From Phragmites australis (Eukaryota; Streptophyta; Magnoliopsida; Poales; Poaceae): a DNA stretch of 64,000 nt. How positions within the stretch are numbered: the first letter of the stretch is position 1; every line of letters starts with the position of its first letter. Under the pieces are notes generated by a model. It was not told the DNA's origin and did no database searches. It saw only the letters and a program-made list of their open reading frames with translations. Positions 21,520 through 31,968 of this stretch are shown here, one piece after another. The translations under genes were made by a program, and so were the position numbers. The stretch lies in contig NC_084921.1 in NCBI RefSeq assembly GCF_958298935.1, positions 51,137,001 through 51,201,000 on the forward strand, given 5' to 3'.

Positions 21520-22969
21520 TGTCGGAGGATGAACTCCTGTCGCAGGGATCCCGAGAGACCCCTTTTTAAAGATTCGGCCGGGGGGATGATCCTGAACGAG
21601 CTTGTCTGGGAAATAAATGGGAACGGAAATAAATGCAGTGGCTGGTGGTGGGAGATGATCGACCTAGCGCAAGAAAGATGGGTGCGCCGGGATTTAGACA
21701 GGTTCGGGCCGCGCGGGGGCGTAACACCCTACTCCTGTGTGAGTGTTATATCTCTCCTTGAAGGGAATTCTTCAAGGATGTATCTGATTACAGGGGTGAG
21801 CTGTCTACAGAGAGCTTGAGTCTCTCGTGTTCTAGCTTGGCTTGAGCTTGTTTGTGATATTCTTCGCCTTTTGATCCGGGCTTCGTGTGCTTCTTGAGGG
21901 TTGTCGGGGCTTTCTTGCCTTGTTCACCTTAATTTTTCGGTCTCTTCTCTTGATCTCGTCCTGTCTAGCTTAGTTGTTTCTTGGCTTCACTCTCTTTCTT
22001 TTTATAGGCGCGCCGACCTCGACTTATCCAGAATGGGAAAGAGAGGGCGCGAATGCCAAGGCGCCACGGAGAAAGACGTCATCATTCCGTTTTGGCGAAG
22101 TAATAGGGGCGGTGGAAAAATGCGGCGTGCATCCGACCACCCGCCACTGCGGATGTCCTCCGGCGCCATTAAGAGGGCTCACCGGGCAGCCACAGAGGTG
22201 CCCGGTGCGCCCACCCTGTCTTGTTCTTCTGCCAAGGCAGGGTGGCAGGCGGAGCGCTTCGATTTTGGCAACGCTATCCCGAGGCACCCGGGTGAAACCG
22301 GACGGGACCTGTGCATTTAATGGACCCACGCCCCCCTGCCAGAGCATGGCAGGATCTGACACTAGGGCGTGGGCAGCTGAGAATGTCAGGATATCAGGAT
22401 GTTAGGCCGCGCGTGCCTATTAAATGCGGTATTGGGCCTTTGACTGGCTGACACCTCGACGATGGGACCCCTTGGGTCGTCGGACGATCTTGCGCGAACC
22501 TTCGGGGAACGGAGTCCTCGGGGGCTGCCACGTGCAGCCCCGAGCACTCTCTCCCGAGCACTTAGGGGAGACCTTCGGGGAACCGAGTCCTCGGGGGCTG
22601 CCACGTGCAGCCCCGAGCACTCTCTCCCGAGCACTTGGGGGAGACCTTTGGGGGAACCGAGTCCTCGGGGGCTGCCACGTGCAGCCCCGAGCACTCTCTC
22701 CCGAGCACTTGGCTGTTTGGATCATCGGGGGACTACAGTACTCGGGGGTAGGCGAGAACCCTTCCGAGCACTTCCTTCCCGGTACTTGGACTCTGCGGAT
22801 CATCGGGGAACTGGGGTGCTCGGGAACCAGAGGCGGCGGCCCCGAGCACCTTCTCCCGGGACTTAGCTTCTTCTTATCTCGCAGGGTGGACCTCGCGGGA
22901 TGGTGACGCGTGGCGGATGATCGGCCCGGTCTCGGGACTCAGGGACTCCTGGTTCCTGATACACCGACA
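21520..22969 (-). repeat. 3' LTR of the gypsy element, 1450 bp
   Basis: On the minus strand it runs from TGTCGGTGTATCAGG to CATCCTCCGACA. It is 349 bp longer than the 5' LTR because it keeps a tandem array (22490-22712) and adjoining sequence that the other LTR lacks. A TATAAAAAG box lies at 21998-22007 on the minus strand. A polypurine-like GGGCCCGGGGGCTAC directly precedes it on the minus strand. Confidence 0.92.
22490..22712. repeat. Three-copy LTR array, each unit with a CACGTG-centred palindrome
   Basis: The repeat period is 73-74 bp. CACGTG occurs at 22529, 22602 and 22676. Each lies in CTCGGGGGCTGC-CACGTG-CAGCCCCGAG, a near-perfect inverted repeat. CACGTG is the plant G-box, bound by bZIP and bHLH factors. 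The array lies in the LTR upstream (minus-strand sense) of the TATA box, i.e. in the U3 enhancer position. Confidence 0.85.
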
Positions 22970-23121
22970 GTAGCCCCCGGGCCCATTGGTAGGAGACGGG
23001 ACGGAGACGGCGGATGGGCCCTTCGTCGCGGCCGAGGCCGAGGCTGGCGCAGACGCCATGCGGCAGGCTTTCGAGAGGTGGCCCTTACGGACCCAGACGT
23101 CAAGTACGCCCCAACGGAAAA

Positions 23122-24231
23122 ATGAGTGGACGCGTGTCCACACAACTTCCGAAGGGTAGGATGACCGCGCGGGCAGAAGCCGCGCGGGAACGAGAAGACG
23201 CCGCCCGCCTGGCTGAGGCGTCGAAGCAGCAAGCTGCCGAGGCCCTTGCTAGGATGGGGCAGGCGCAGGAGAGGGAGGTGGCAGTCGCAGCTCGGGAGCA
23301 GGCGGCGGAGGAGCGGCAAGCCGAGCTGACCCGCCGGGAGGGCGCGGCCGAGAAGACGCGCGCCGACCTCCAGCGCTGGGAAGACGACCTCCAGAAAATC
23401 AGAGAAGAGATCTGCCGCTGGGAGGAGGACGTCTCCTTTCGGGAGGTGGACAATGAGTTGTCGACGTCGGATCTTGGTGCTCGGGAGGATTCGGTGGCCC
23501 AGCAGGAGGAGGTGCTGGCCCGGCGGGAGGGTGAGCTGAGTCGCCGAGAAGACGAACTGAGTCGTCGAGAGGGCGAAGCTGCTGCGGCGGCAGCGGCCAC
23601 TGCTACCAGGGCGGAGGAGAACGCGAAGCACGAGGCGAAACTGACCGCCCGTGAACGCGCCTTATCCGAGATGATGGCCAAGACGAAGCAGGCTGCCGGC
23701 CCCGCAGCAGTCGGCGGTTCTTCCGGTCCGATCGGGGACCAGGGACTTGAGGCGCAGCTGCGGGCTGCCAAGGAGAAGCTCGAGACCGCTTTTGTCTCGC
23801 GGGTCAACCTGCAGCATATGCTGGAAGACGTACTCCGGCGGATGCGGCGGGCCGTAGAGAAGGGTGGTCTTGGGCGGCTCGTTGAAGATCAGAAGAGCGA
23901 CAGCCCCGCACGACAAGTGTTGGGGCTTCAGCAGGTCTGTGAGCGCCTTGAGGCCCTGCCTTGGGCGGTCCAGGAACTCGCCGCCCGGGAGGGACGTGGC
24001 TTGGCACATGCAGTGGCCGAGCACGTCCTGGCCTGCTACCGAAGCAGGGACCCGAACTTTCCGCTGGAGCCGGCGCGGGAGGGAGTGGTCGAGGCTGAGG
24101 GAGAGGCCGCCCGGGAAGTGGTCCGGAGCACCACCGCCGTGGTGGCGGCTGGCTTCAGGCGAGAGGTGCAGCCACCGCCAGCCGCCGGGGACGACACAGA
24201 GGATTCAGCCGATGCCTCCGCCGCCGACTAG
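23122..24231 (+). CDS. Antisense ORF of the gypsy element, coiled-coil protein
   Basis: This 369-codon frame runs opposite to gag-pol, between integrase and the 3' LTR. The start MSGRVSTQLPKGR was chosen because AAAAATGAGT is a good context; an in-frame ATG at 23014 would add 36 residues. Residues about 15-200 are a long Glu/Arg/Ala heptad-rich coiled coil with repeated RREGE/REDEL units. Residues about 215-345 form a more conserved-looking part (LQHMLEDVLRRM, RLEALPWAVQELA, ACYRSRDPNFPLEP). The tail is acidic (DDTEDSADASAAD). The frame has no stops although gag-pol has five. TGTAAATATA-type polyadenylation sequence follows the stop. Such extra antisense ORFs are known in Tat-lineage elements; their function is unknown to me. 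Confidence 0.7.
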   Translation: MSGRVSTQLPKGRMTARAEAAREREDAARLAEASKQQAAEALARMGQAQEREVAVAAREQAAEERQAELTRREGAAEKTRADLQRWEDDLQKIREEICRWEEDVSFREVDNELSTSDLGAREDSVAQQEEVLARREGELSRREDELSRREGEAAAAAAATATRAEENAKHEAKLTARERALSEMMAKTKQAAGPAAVGGSSGPIGDQGLEAQLRAAKEKLETAFVSRVNLQHMLEDVLRRMRRAVEKGGLGRLVEDQKSDSPARQVLGLQQVCERLEALPWAVQELAAREGRGLAHAVAEHVLACYRSRDPNFPLEPAREGVVEAEGEAAREVVRSTTAVVAAGFRREVQPPPAAGDDTEDSADASAAD

Positions 24232-25898
24232 ATCTTTTGTAGCTTTTTTCTTTCTTTTGTCGTCTTGATGATTGTAAATATAGGAGTGAACCCTTAGAAA
24301 ATGCCTTGTATACGCCTTGTGAATATAATTGCAGCTTTTCCTTTGGCTCGCAACTCCAATTCCTCTGTGTGTTTGTTGTTTCTTCTGATGTTTTGCCTGG
24401 AAGTTCCGGGGAGTACTCAGTCGGGCCGTTCCCAACCTTCCCATCCCCGAGAACGAAGTTGTCCCGATCGCTGTTGCTGGCGTAGTCTCCCCTCGAGTTC
24501 TCGCGAGTCCGCACTATCTAAGTCAAGAAACAAAAACATAGACTTCCTTGTTCGGGAGATAGATCGATCCAGCACGGAACACGCCGTGCCCGGTGAACAC
24601 TTTTTCACTTTGCGACCACTAAGTTAGTAGACGGGAGACGCGAGCGGGCGAGAATGTGACCAAGAGTCCTCGTGATCCGGTGGTGCCCGGGCTTAAAACG
24701 GGCCGGACCGAGCACTGACAGCCCGCCCCCGAGGCCTGAGCTCCGGACTACTCGAGCAGCTCGAGCGATAGGATTACCCAGGGCACCCGAGGACTCGGTA
24801 GTGCTCGGGGTCCTTAAAAGCGGACCGAACACCACGACCACCACGAAGGGCTTCGGTCAGACATTATCGTACGCGCGGTACTCCTTTCTACAAACCGCTC
24901 TGTCGTTCTGGGAAAGAGTAGACACGCGGCAGGGTTTTGCGTGCGAGGAGACCACCTCGCCGAACAGATTAAAGCGCGAGAGCCCCCGAGAATGACTCGG
25001 GAACATAAACTTACTGAAAACAGACTTGTCTGAATATAACCACTCACCGGACAGCGGTCGGCCTTCTGGCCAACCGATCCAGGAGGGGTGTGCTTCTGAG
25101 CTCGGGTGCCCGGGGACTTGGTTCTTTCAACGGAGCGCCCGAGTGCCCAGAGGCATACGAGGCTCCCGGGGTCGGGTGATCTCGACCACCCATGCCTAAG
25201 TGGTAGGACCACCAGAGGACCCTTGGGGCCGACCAGAGACCGGGGCATTGAAGCCCTCGCGGCCGAACTGCTCGCGATTGCCAGCCTGTGACTTAAGAGA
25301 AAATATAGAATTTCTTTGTCTAGTGCGCTCTGTTAGTGCGGTACTTGCTATAGACTGCTCTCGTTTTCGACCCGAGATCTCTTGAACACCCAAACCGGTG
25401 GACAAGAGCGGTCAGAGGCATAACCCAGAGGTCCTATGGTTCGGTGGCGCCCGGGTATGACAGACCAGACCGAGCACCGACAGCCCGCTCCGGGGGCCTG
25501 AGCTCCGGACTACTCGAGCAGCTCGAGCGATGGGATTACCCAGAGCACCCCGAAGCTCGGTAGTGCCCGGGAGCCTGCCACGACACCGAACACCACAGCC
25601 TACCATGCCGGACGTAAGTCAGCGGTGACTGCTTGCATGCATACCGATTGGGATTCTTTTATCAGCGGGGAAAATGAGAGAGCGAACTTTTTTTCGCACA
25701 ACCGAGCACCTCACCAGACAGATTAAACATACGGAATCCAGGAAAATATTTCGACATAGCGATTGCTTATTAAAATACTGAATGTGCAATATTTACAAGG
25801 TTGGGTGACAGCGACTTACCCAAGGGGCGGAGCCCTAGGACTGTTTTGGGCAGGGAGAAGCCCCCGGCCTCGCTGACCTGAGCCGCGAGCACAACCAT
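24232..25898. other. Spacer between antisense ORF and integrase, with a direct repeat
   Basis: This stretch has no supported coding region. A block of about 155 bases at 24676-24830 recurs at 25443-25595: both carry GACAGCCCGC, CTGAGCTCCGGACTACTCGA, GGATTACCCAG and CTCGGTAGTGC. The first 80 bases look like the 3' untranslated region of the antisense ORF. Confidence 0.7.
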
Positions 25899-27215
25899 CT
25901 ATGGGTAGAAGCGTCGGAGATGCTCGATGTTCCACGGATTCGGGAGTGGCTGTCCTTCCTCCGTCGCCAACCTGAAAAAACCTGCCCGCGGGACCGCGAT
26001 CACGGTGAAGGGACCTTCCCACACAGGGGACAGCTTGTTCATTCCTTCGCGCGACTGGACGCGTCGGAGAACTAGGTCCCCCACCTCGAGAGACCGGGCC
26101 CGGACATGGCGCAGATGATAACGCCGCAAACTCTGCTGGTACCGAGCCGCCCGGACGGCGGCACGCCGCCGGCGCTCTTCCAGGTAGTCCACGTCGTCGC
26201 GCCTTTGCTGCTCCTGCTCACCCTCAGAGTATGCATGCACTCGAGGGGAGCCCAGAGTGAGCTCGGAGGGGAGGACTACCTCGGCGCCATAGACGAGGAA
26301 GAACGGAGTCTCCCTAGTGGCGCGGCTTGGCGTAGTCCGGTTAGCCCACAGCACGGCTGGCAGCTCGTCCACCCATCCTTTCCCGTGCTTAGCGAGCACG
26401 TTATAGGTCCGGGTTTTGAGGCCCTTCAGTATCTCCGCGTTGGCGCGCTCGACCTGCCCGTTACTCCGAGGATGAGCGACGGAGGCGAAGCAGAGCTTGA
26501 TGCCGAGGTCCTCGCAATAGTCCCCGAACAGGGCACTTGTGAATTTGGTGCCGTTGTCGGTGATGATCCGGTTCGGGACGCCAAAGCGGCTGGTGATACC
26601 GCGGATAAACTGGAGCGCCGTGTTTTTGGTCACCTTGATGACTGGGACCGCCTCCGGCCACTTGGTGAACTTGTCGATGGCGACATATAGGTATGCATAG
26701 CCCCCGATTGCTCGGGGGAATGGACCCAGAATGTCCAAACCCCAGACCGCGAAAGGCCATGACAGGGGAATGGTATGAAGAGCCTGAGCTGGCTGGTGAA
26801 TCTGCTTTGCGTGGAACTGGCACGCCCTGCAGCGCCGAACCAGCTCGGAAGCATCTTGGAGAGCTGTAGGCCAGTAGAAACCTTGCCGGAAGGCCTTCCC
26901 GACCAGCGTGCGGAACGATGAATGGCCACCGCACTCGCCCTCGTGTACCTCAGCGAGAAGGTCACCACCTTCTGCCCGGGAGATGCATTTCAGGAGGACA
27001 CCTCCTGTGCCACGCCGGTAGAGATCCCCATCTATTATGGCATAGCGTCTGGACTGTCGAGCAACTCTTTCGGCAGACGACTCATCCCCAGGTAGGAACT
27101 TTTCTTTCAAGTACCCTCGGATGTCAGACATCCACGAGGCATCTTGAGAACATTCGGCGAGCGCAGCACACTCGCCGGACGGCGGCGCCCTGACGGGGCT
27201 TCCCACTGAGGGCAC
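25899..27215 (-). CDS. Gypsy integrase, open frame
   Basis: About 438 codons are open from the start of the frame to the stop at 25899, including a linker to RNase H. The zinc-binding HHCC module is visible (GGHSSFRTLVG ... CRACQFHAK). The catalytic core follows with WGLDILGPFP (Asp), IITDNGTKFTS (Asp) and NGQVERANAEILKG (Glu), 35 residues after the second Asp as usual. The C-terminal part ends with GDLVLRR, LSPVWEGPF and NIEHLRRFYP; no chromodomain is visible, fitting the Tat lineage. In the living element this would be part of one polyprotein. Here upstream stops and a frame change near 27200 separate it from RNase H, so it could be made only by an unusual route. Confidence 0.88.
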   Translation of the reverse strand: MPSVGSPVRAPPSGECAALAECSQDASWMSDIRGYLKEKFLPGDESSAERVARQSRRYAIIDGDLYRRGTGGVLLKCISRAEGGDLLAEVHEGECGGHSSFRTLVGKAFRQGFYWPTALQDASELVRRCRACQFHAKQIHQPAQALHTIPLSWPFAVWGLDILGPFPRAIGGYAYLYVAIDKFTKWPEAVPVIKVTKNTALQFIRGITSRFGVPNRIITDNGTKFTSALFGDYCEDLGIKLCFASVAHPRSNGQVERANAEILKGLKTRTYNVLAKHGKGWVDELPAVLWANRTTPSRATRETPFFLVYGAEVVLPSELTLGSPRVHAYSEGEQEQQRRDDVDYLEERRRRAAVRAARYQQSLRRYHLRHVRARSLEVGDLVLRRVQSREGMNKLSPVWEGPFTVIAVPRAGFFRLATEEGQPLPNPWNIEHLRRFYP

Positions 27216-27925
27216 CGCCGGGGTCCCCTGAATTGAGTTCGAGGTTTCCCTTCATCCTGTTTGGCAGGCAGGACGGAAGGCCATGCGAGTCTTTCTTCAA
27301 AGACTCCGGCAGGGACGCGCGCACGTGAGGAGGCCAGGCGAGAGAGCTCGTCGGCCAGGGCGTTGTCGCGACGAGGAATGTGCCGCAACTCCAGGCCATC
27401 AAAGCGCCTCTCGAGCTTCCTGACCGCAGCCACGTACGCCGCCATTTGAGGATCCGTGCACTGGTACTCCTTAGACACCTGGTTGACGACCAGTTGGGAG
27501 TCCCCTTTGACCAGGAGGCGACGAATCCCGAGCCCCACCGCAGCCCGGAGGCCGGTGATGAGACCTTCATACTCCGCCATGTTGTTTGATGCGCGGAACT
27601 GCAACTGCACGACGTACCAGAGCTCTTCACCCGTTGGGGAGGTGAGAACCACTCCGGCCCATGCGCCTTTCAGCGAGAGGGAGCCGTCGAAGTGCATGAC
27701 CCAGTACCCGGGCGCGTCGTGCCCGGGATAGGCAGAGATCTCTTCCGGGACGATGTAGGGGACGGGCGTCCACTCTGCCAAGAAGTCGGAGAGCGCCTGG
27801 CTTTTGATTGCCTGGCGACTGACGAAGTGTAGGTCGAACTCTGCCAGCTCTACCGCCCATTTCACAACGCGCCCGGTGCCTTCTCGGTTTCGGAGTATGG
27901 GCCCCAGTGGATAAGTGGTAACCAC
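27107..27925 (-). pseudogene. Gypsy RNase H region, damaged
   Basis: The frame carries the end of the retroviral-type connection (VVKWAVELAEFDLHF, IKSQALSDFLAEW). An additional RNase H domain of the type found in Tat elements follows: MHFDGSLSLKGAWAG (Asp), NNMAEYEGLITGL (Glu), VKGDSQLVVNQV (Asp) and IPRRDNALADELSRLA (Asp). It would degrade the RNA strand during cDNA synthesis. A TAG at 27941-27943 lies just upstream and the frame shifts near 27200 before integrase. The catalytic residues themselves are kept. Confidence 0.82.
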
Positions 27926-28045
27926 CGAGACCTTGTGCGCCTAGAAGTAGTGGCGCAGCTTCCGGGAAGCGATGAGCACGGCATAGAGCAGCTTCTGCGC
28001 CTGGGGATATCTTGTCTTGGCTTCCCGGAGGACTTCACTGACAAA

Positions 28046-29314
28046 CTACACCGGTCGCTGCACCCGGCGAGCCCGGACGGCGGCTCCACCCGGGGGGCTG
28101 CCGCAGCCCCCAGGCTCGGCGGCACGGTCGGGGCTGGCCGGGCACTCGGGCTCGACTCCCTGGTTGGGAGGAGCAGTGCGCTCGGGCTCAACCCCCTGCC
28201 CAGGGGGAGCCGCGAGGACAGGTGAGTGGTCAGGGACCTCTGTGAGCTGGGACCCAGCACCCGGTCCTGAACACTCGGCGCGCTCCACCACCAGCACTAT
28301 GCTCACGACCTGAGGTGTGGCCGAAACGTAGAGTAGTAGGGGCTCACCTTGAGAGGGAGCCACTAGCACGGGTGGCAAAGTGAGGTACTTCTTTAGATCG
28401 CGGAAGGCCTGCTCGGCCTCCGGCGTCCAGTCGAAACGACCGGTTTTCTTCAGAAGCTTGAAGAGGGGGAGCCCTTGCTCCCCGAGCTTGGAGATGAAGC
28501 GCCCGAGGGCTGCCATGCAGCCGGCGAGACGCTGGACCTCTTTGAGTGGAGCCGGGGGTCGCATCTGCTCGATGGCCCGGATCTTCTCTGGATTGACCTC
28601 GATTCCTCGGCCAGAAACCAAGAAACCAAGGAGCTTGCCCGCCGGCACCCCGAAGACACACTTCTCCGGGTTGAGCTTGAGGCGGGTAGTGCGGAGACTG
28701 TTGAAAGTCTCGGCAAGGTCCTCGAGCAAGGTGGCGCGGTCTCGGGTTTTGACCACGAGATCGTCGATGTAAGCTTCGACGTTGCGACCAACCTGCGAGT
28801 CAAGGGTAATACGAATAGCACGCTGGAAGGAGGATCCAGCGTTACGCAGGCCAAAAGGCATTGACATGTATCAATAAGTCCCCACCGGAGTGGTAAAAGC
28901 AGTTTTTTCCTCGTCCCTTACGGCCATACGAATCTGGTGATACCCAGAGTTTGCATCTAAAAAGCATAAAAGATCGCATCCCGCAGTTGCATCTATAATT
29001 TGATCAATGCGAGGTAAGGGGAAGGGATCTTTAGGGCAAGCCTTATTCAGGTCGGTGTAGTCCACGCACATGCGGAGCTTGCCGTTGGCCTTCGGGACGA
29101 TGACTGGGTTTGCCAGCCAGTCGGGGTGGAGGACCTCTCGGATAAATCCGGCGTCGAGGAGCTTGCTGACCTGCTCGCGGATAAACTCCTGGCGCTCAGG
29201 CGCCTGCCGCCAGACCTTCTGCTTCACTGGGCGGGCATCCGGACGCACCGCCAAGTGATGCTCGATCACCTCCCTAGGGATCCCGGGCATGTCGGACGGT
29301 TGCCAGGCAAACAC
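28046..29314 (-). pseudogene. Gypsy reverse transcriptase, broken by stops
   Basis: The first part (29314-28871) has KVWRQAPERQEFI, IVPKANGKLRMCVDYTDLN, CPKDPFPLPRIDQ and FLDANSGYHQI. A TGA at 28871-28873 interrupts it, and the second part resumes at once with MSMPFGLRNAGSSFQ and the catalytic VEAYIDDLVVKT. The thumb and connection (GFLVSGRGIEVNPEKI, FDWTPEAEQAF) follow. A Pro/Glu/Gly-rich insert with repeated GVEPE units lies at about 28250-28070, inside the connection/RNase H region, and a further stop sits at 28046. The polymerase motifs are all recognisable, so decay is recent. Confidence 0.88.
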
Positions 29315-29353
29315 GTCTGGGTTAGCCCGGAGGAAGGCGACGAGCGCGCTTTC

Positions 29354-30904
29354 CTATTTGCTGCCAAGGTCACCGCCGATCCGGACGACCTGGGTAGCGT
29401 CTTCGCCCACCACGACCTCCTTCGTTGGAACAGAGGCGTCGGCGGCGAGTCGGGGTTTGGATGAAGTGGGTCCCGGGCCCCCTGTAGAGCCATCGACCTC
29501 GGCCTGCGCTGAGACCAGAGCCATGTATGACTGTTCAGCGCAGGAGACGGCGCCGCCGGAGTCGGCGATCACGGAGATGGAGCCCGCGGGGCTGGGCATC
29601 TTAACCGTAAGGTATGCATAATGCACGGCCATCATAAACTTGGCGAGCGCCGGACGCCCGAGGATGGCGTTGTAGGGAAGAGGGAGCTCCGCGACGTCGA
29701 AGAGGACGCACTCCGTGCGGAAGTTGTCCCGGCTCCCGAACGTTACAGGCAACTCGACCTGCCCGAGGGGCAGGGAGTGCCCGGGGGTCACTCTACAGAA
29801 GGGGAGCGACGGCTTTAGGCGTCTGGAGGACACCTGCAGCTTCTCAAAAGCCTCCTTGGAGAGGAGGTTGAGGCCGGCACCACCGTCGATCAGCACTCTG
29901 CCGACCTTAACATTGCAGACAGTGGGGGACACTACTAGAGGTAGTCGCCCCACGGCTGCAGTACTGGCGGGGTGATCAGCCATGCTGAACGTGATCGGAG
30001 CATCCGACCACCTCAGGGGCCTTGCGGCCTCCTCGCTCGGGGTTGCCGAGCACACCTCGCGTCGCATGACCTTGATGCCACGACGTGAGCAAGGTGTGTA
30101 GGCGCCTCCGTCGATGAAGGCGACGGCGTGCTCGGGCTCCTGGAAGCCGAGCTCGGCGTTGTCGGGGGCGACCTCAGCGTTGCCTCCCCCGCGGGACTCG
30201 TCGCGCTCCCTCTGGCGCTGCTCGACGAGTCCTTTGACTGTACGACACTCCGTGAGGTCGTGCCATCTGGTCTGGTGTATGGGACACCATTTACCTAGCT
30301 CGGGCCCCGCGGGAGCGGGGGCCCTTGCTAGAGAAGGAGCTCGGCCGGGGGCCGGGGCTCTTGCGGGAGCCGGTGCCCTAGCTGGTGCCGGGGCCCTCAT
30401 GGGCACGGAGGCCCGAGGAGGAGCCCTAGCAGGGGCCCTGGAGGGACGTCGGTCGACGCCCGGTCGGCGCTCTTGCCGGCGGTCGGGTTCTTGCGGCACC
30501 TTATGAGCAGGGACCTGGGTCGGCTCAATGGGGGCTGCCTCGCGCTTCGTTCTCTTCTTCTTTTCCCGCTTGTCGGAGCGGGAAGAACTTGGCTGGTCGG
30601 AGGCGGGGCGAGGAGCATGCCACGCCCTGGCCTCCACAGCCTTGGCGCACTTATCGGCCAGTGCGAAGAGTTCCGCAGTGGTCCCGATCTCATGCGTGCC
30701 TAGCTTTTCGAGCATCCGCTCTTCGCGGACGCCCTGCCGGAAAGCAACAATAACAGCATGGGGGGCCACTCGCGGAATAGTGTTGCGAACCTGGCTGAAG
30801 CGCTGTATAAAGCGCCGTAGCGTCTCCCCTTCCTGCTGTTGGATGGCGTGGAGGTCACACTCCAAACCGGGGCGCGTAAACGTGCCTTGAAAGTTGGCCT
30901 TAAA
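29354..30904 (-). pseudogene. Gypsy gag C-terminal part and protease
   Basis: The frame begins within gag (LHAIQQQEGETLRRFIQRFSQ and FRQGVREERMLEKL) and continues into a Lys/Arg-rich region. A repeated proline-alanine-arginine tract (APAPARAPAPARAPAPGR) follows, then a zinc-knuckle-like CPIHQTRWHDLTEC. Protease follows with VLIDGGAGLNLLSKEAF, where plant Tat-type elements often have DGG in place of DTG, and ends ILGRPALAKF. Stops at 30905-30907 and 29354-29356, both TAG, cut it from the gag N-terminus and from reverse transcriptase. Confidence 0.85.
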
Positions 30905-31903
30905 CTAGTGGCACAGGTCATCCCATGAGCTAATAGACCCTGGGGGTAAGTTCATAAGCCAAGAGTGGGCGGAGCCCCTCAAGTCAACATGAAAATAGTT
31001 TGCCATCACCTTTTCGCTGCCTCCGGCCGCTTGGACGGCCGTTGTGTAGATCTGGAGGAACTCGACGGGGTCAATGGACCCGTCGTACTTCTCCGGCAGC
31101 TCGGGGCGGAACTTGGAAGGCCACCTGACCCGGCGGAGCTCGGTGGTGAAGGCACGGCAGCCGGTGCCGTACCCCGCAGCACGAGTAGGGGTCTTTGGTG
31201 GCGAGTGGCGGTGAGCCGGGGATTCCCGGTGGCCTTGGGCCAGGAGAGAGGAAGCCTGGTCCTCTGCCCCGACCTCCTGCCGGGTCTCCCGGTGGCGCTC
31301 GAGAGTAACTCGGGCGTCCTCGTGGCCCCTCCGCTCGTCAAGGCGCAAGCGGAGGTCCCGGGCTTCGGACACGGCCAGTGGGACGACACTCCGCCTGGAG
31401 GCCCCTCGGCCCGTGCGGGCGTTGCCCGTTGAGGAACTGACTCTGGCGGCACCACACTGAGAAATGGTGCGAGGACTCCCGGCCTGCACCTGGCGGCGAG
31501 CAGTGCCAACCAAAGCGACGACATCTTGTATCCACCGGCCTTCCGGAGTATTCGGCGTGGCCTGAACGGGCGGGTGCCTGAGGAGAGAATGCGCTGCAAG
31601 CAGCGCGCTCCCCGGGCCGGCCTCGCTGAAAGCGAGCATGCGCCGGGATGGCACCCGACGTGGTCCAGAGGCGGACCTGGCGGCCGGGGTCCCGACCTCT
31701 TGCTGGGGGTCGGAAAGTGCATCAGCAGCGGCGGCGGCGGCCCTGCTGGGCCCAGCGCCTTGATTCCCTTGAGCGGGAAAAACCGCGCACGTGGATAGCG
31801 GCTGCTGATGAAACGCAGCAGCGACTGGGCTCTCCCGAGCGTCGGGCAGCACTCCGTCCCTGGAAGTGGAGCCGGAACGCAGGAGACGGTGCCCACCAGC
31901 CAT
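30905..31903 (-). pseudogene. Gypsy gag N-terminal part
   Basis: The frame starts at MAGGHRLLRSGS (ATG 31903-31901), 48 bases after the primer-site region. A low-complexity Arg/Ala/Gly/Ser-rich segment precedes the conserved gag core with RVRWPSKFRPELPEKYDGSI, DPVEFLQIYTTAVQAA and ANYFHVDLRGSAHSWLMNLP. The capsid fold normally continues in the next frame segment, but a TAG at 30905-30907 ends this one right after SSWDDLCH. Confidence 0.85.
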
Positions 31904-31950
31904 CTTTTCCTGTGGAAAAAAGCAAACGAACAAATCCAGGGATATTCCCC

Positions 31951-31968
31951 CCTACCTGGCGCGCCAGC
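31951..31968 (-). other. Primer-binding-site region of the gypsy element
   Basis: On the minus strand, directly after the LTR end (CCTACGACA), is GCTGGCGCGCCAGGTAGG. A TGGCGCGCC... string next to the 5' LTR is typical of RIRE2-like and other Tat elements. I do not assign the primer tRNA. Confidence 0.65.

Noticed and set aside
22939..23807. Minus-strand open frames opposite the antisense ORF
   Set aside because: They lie on the gag-pol strand but show no retroelement domain. The Glu/Arg-rich coiled-coil reading on the plus strand is the coherent one.
31006..31896. 296-codon minus-strand open frame overlapping gag
   Set aside because: Frame shadow of gag; the conserved gag core is in the other frame.
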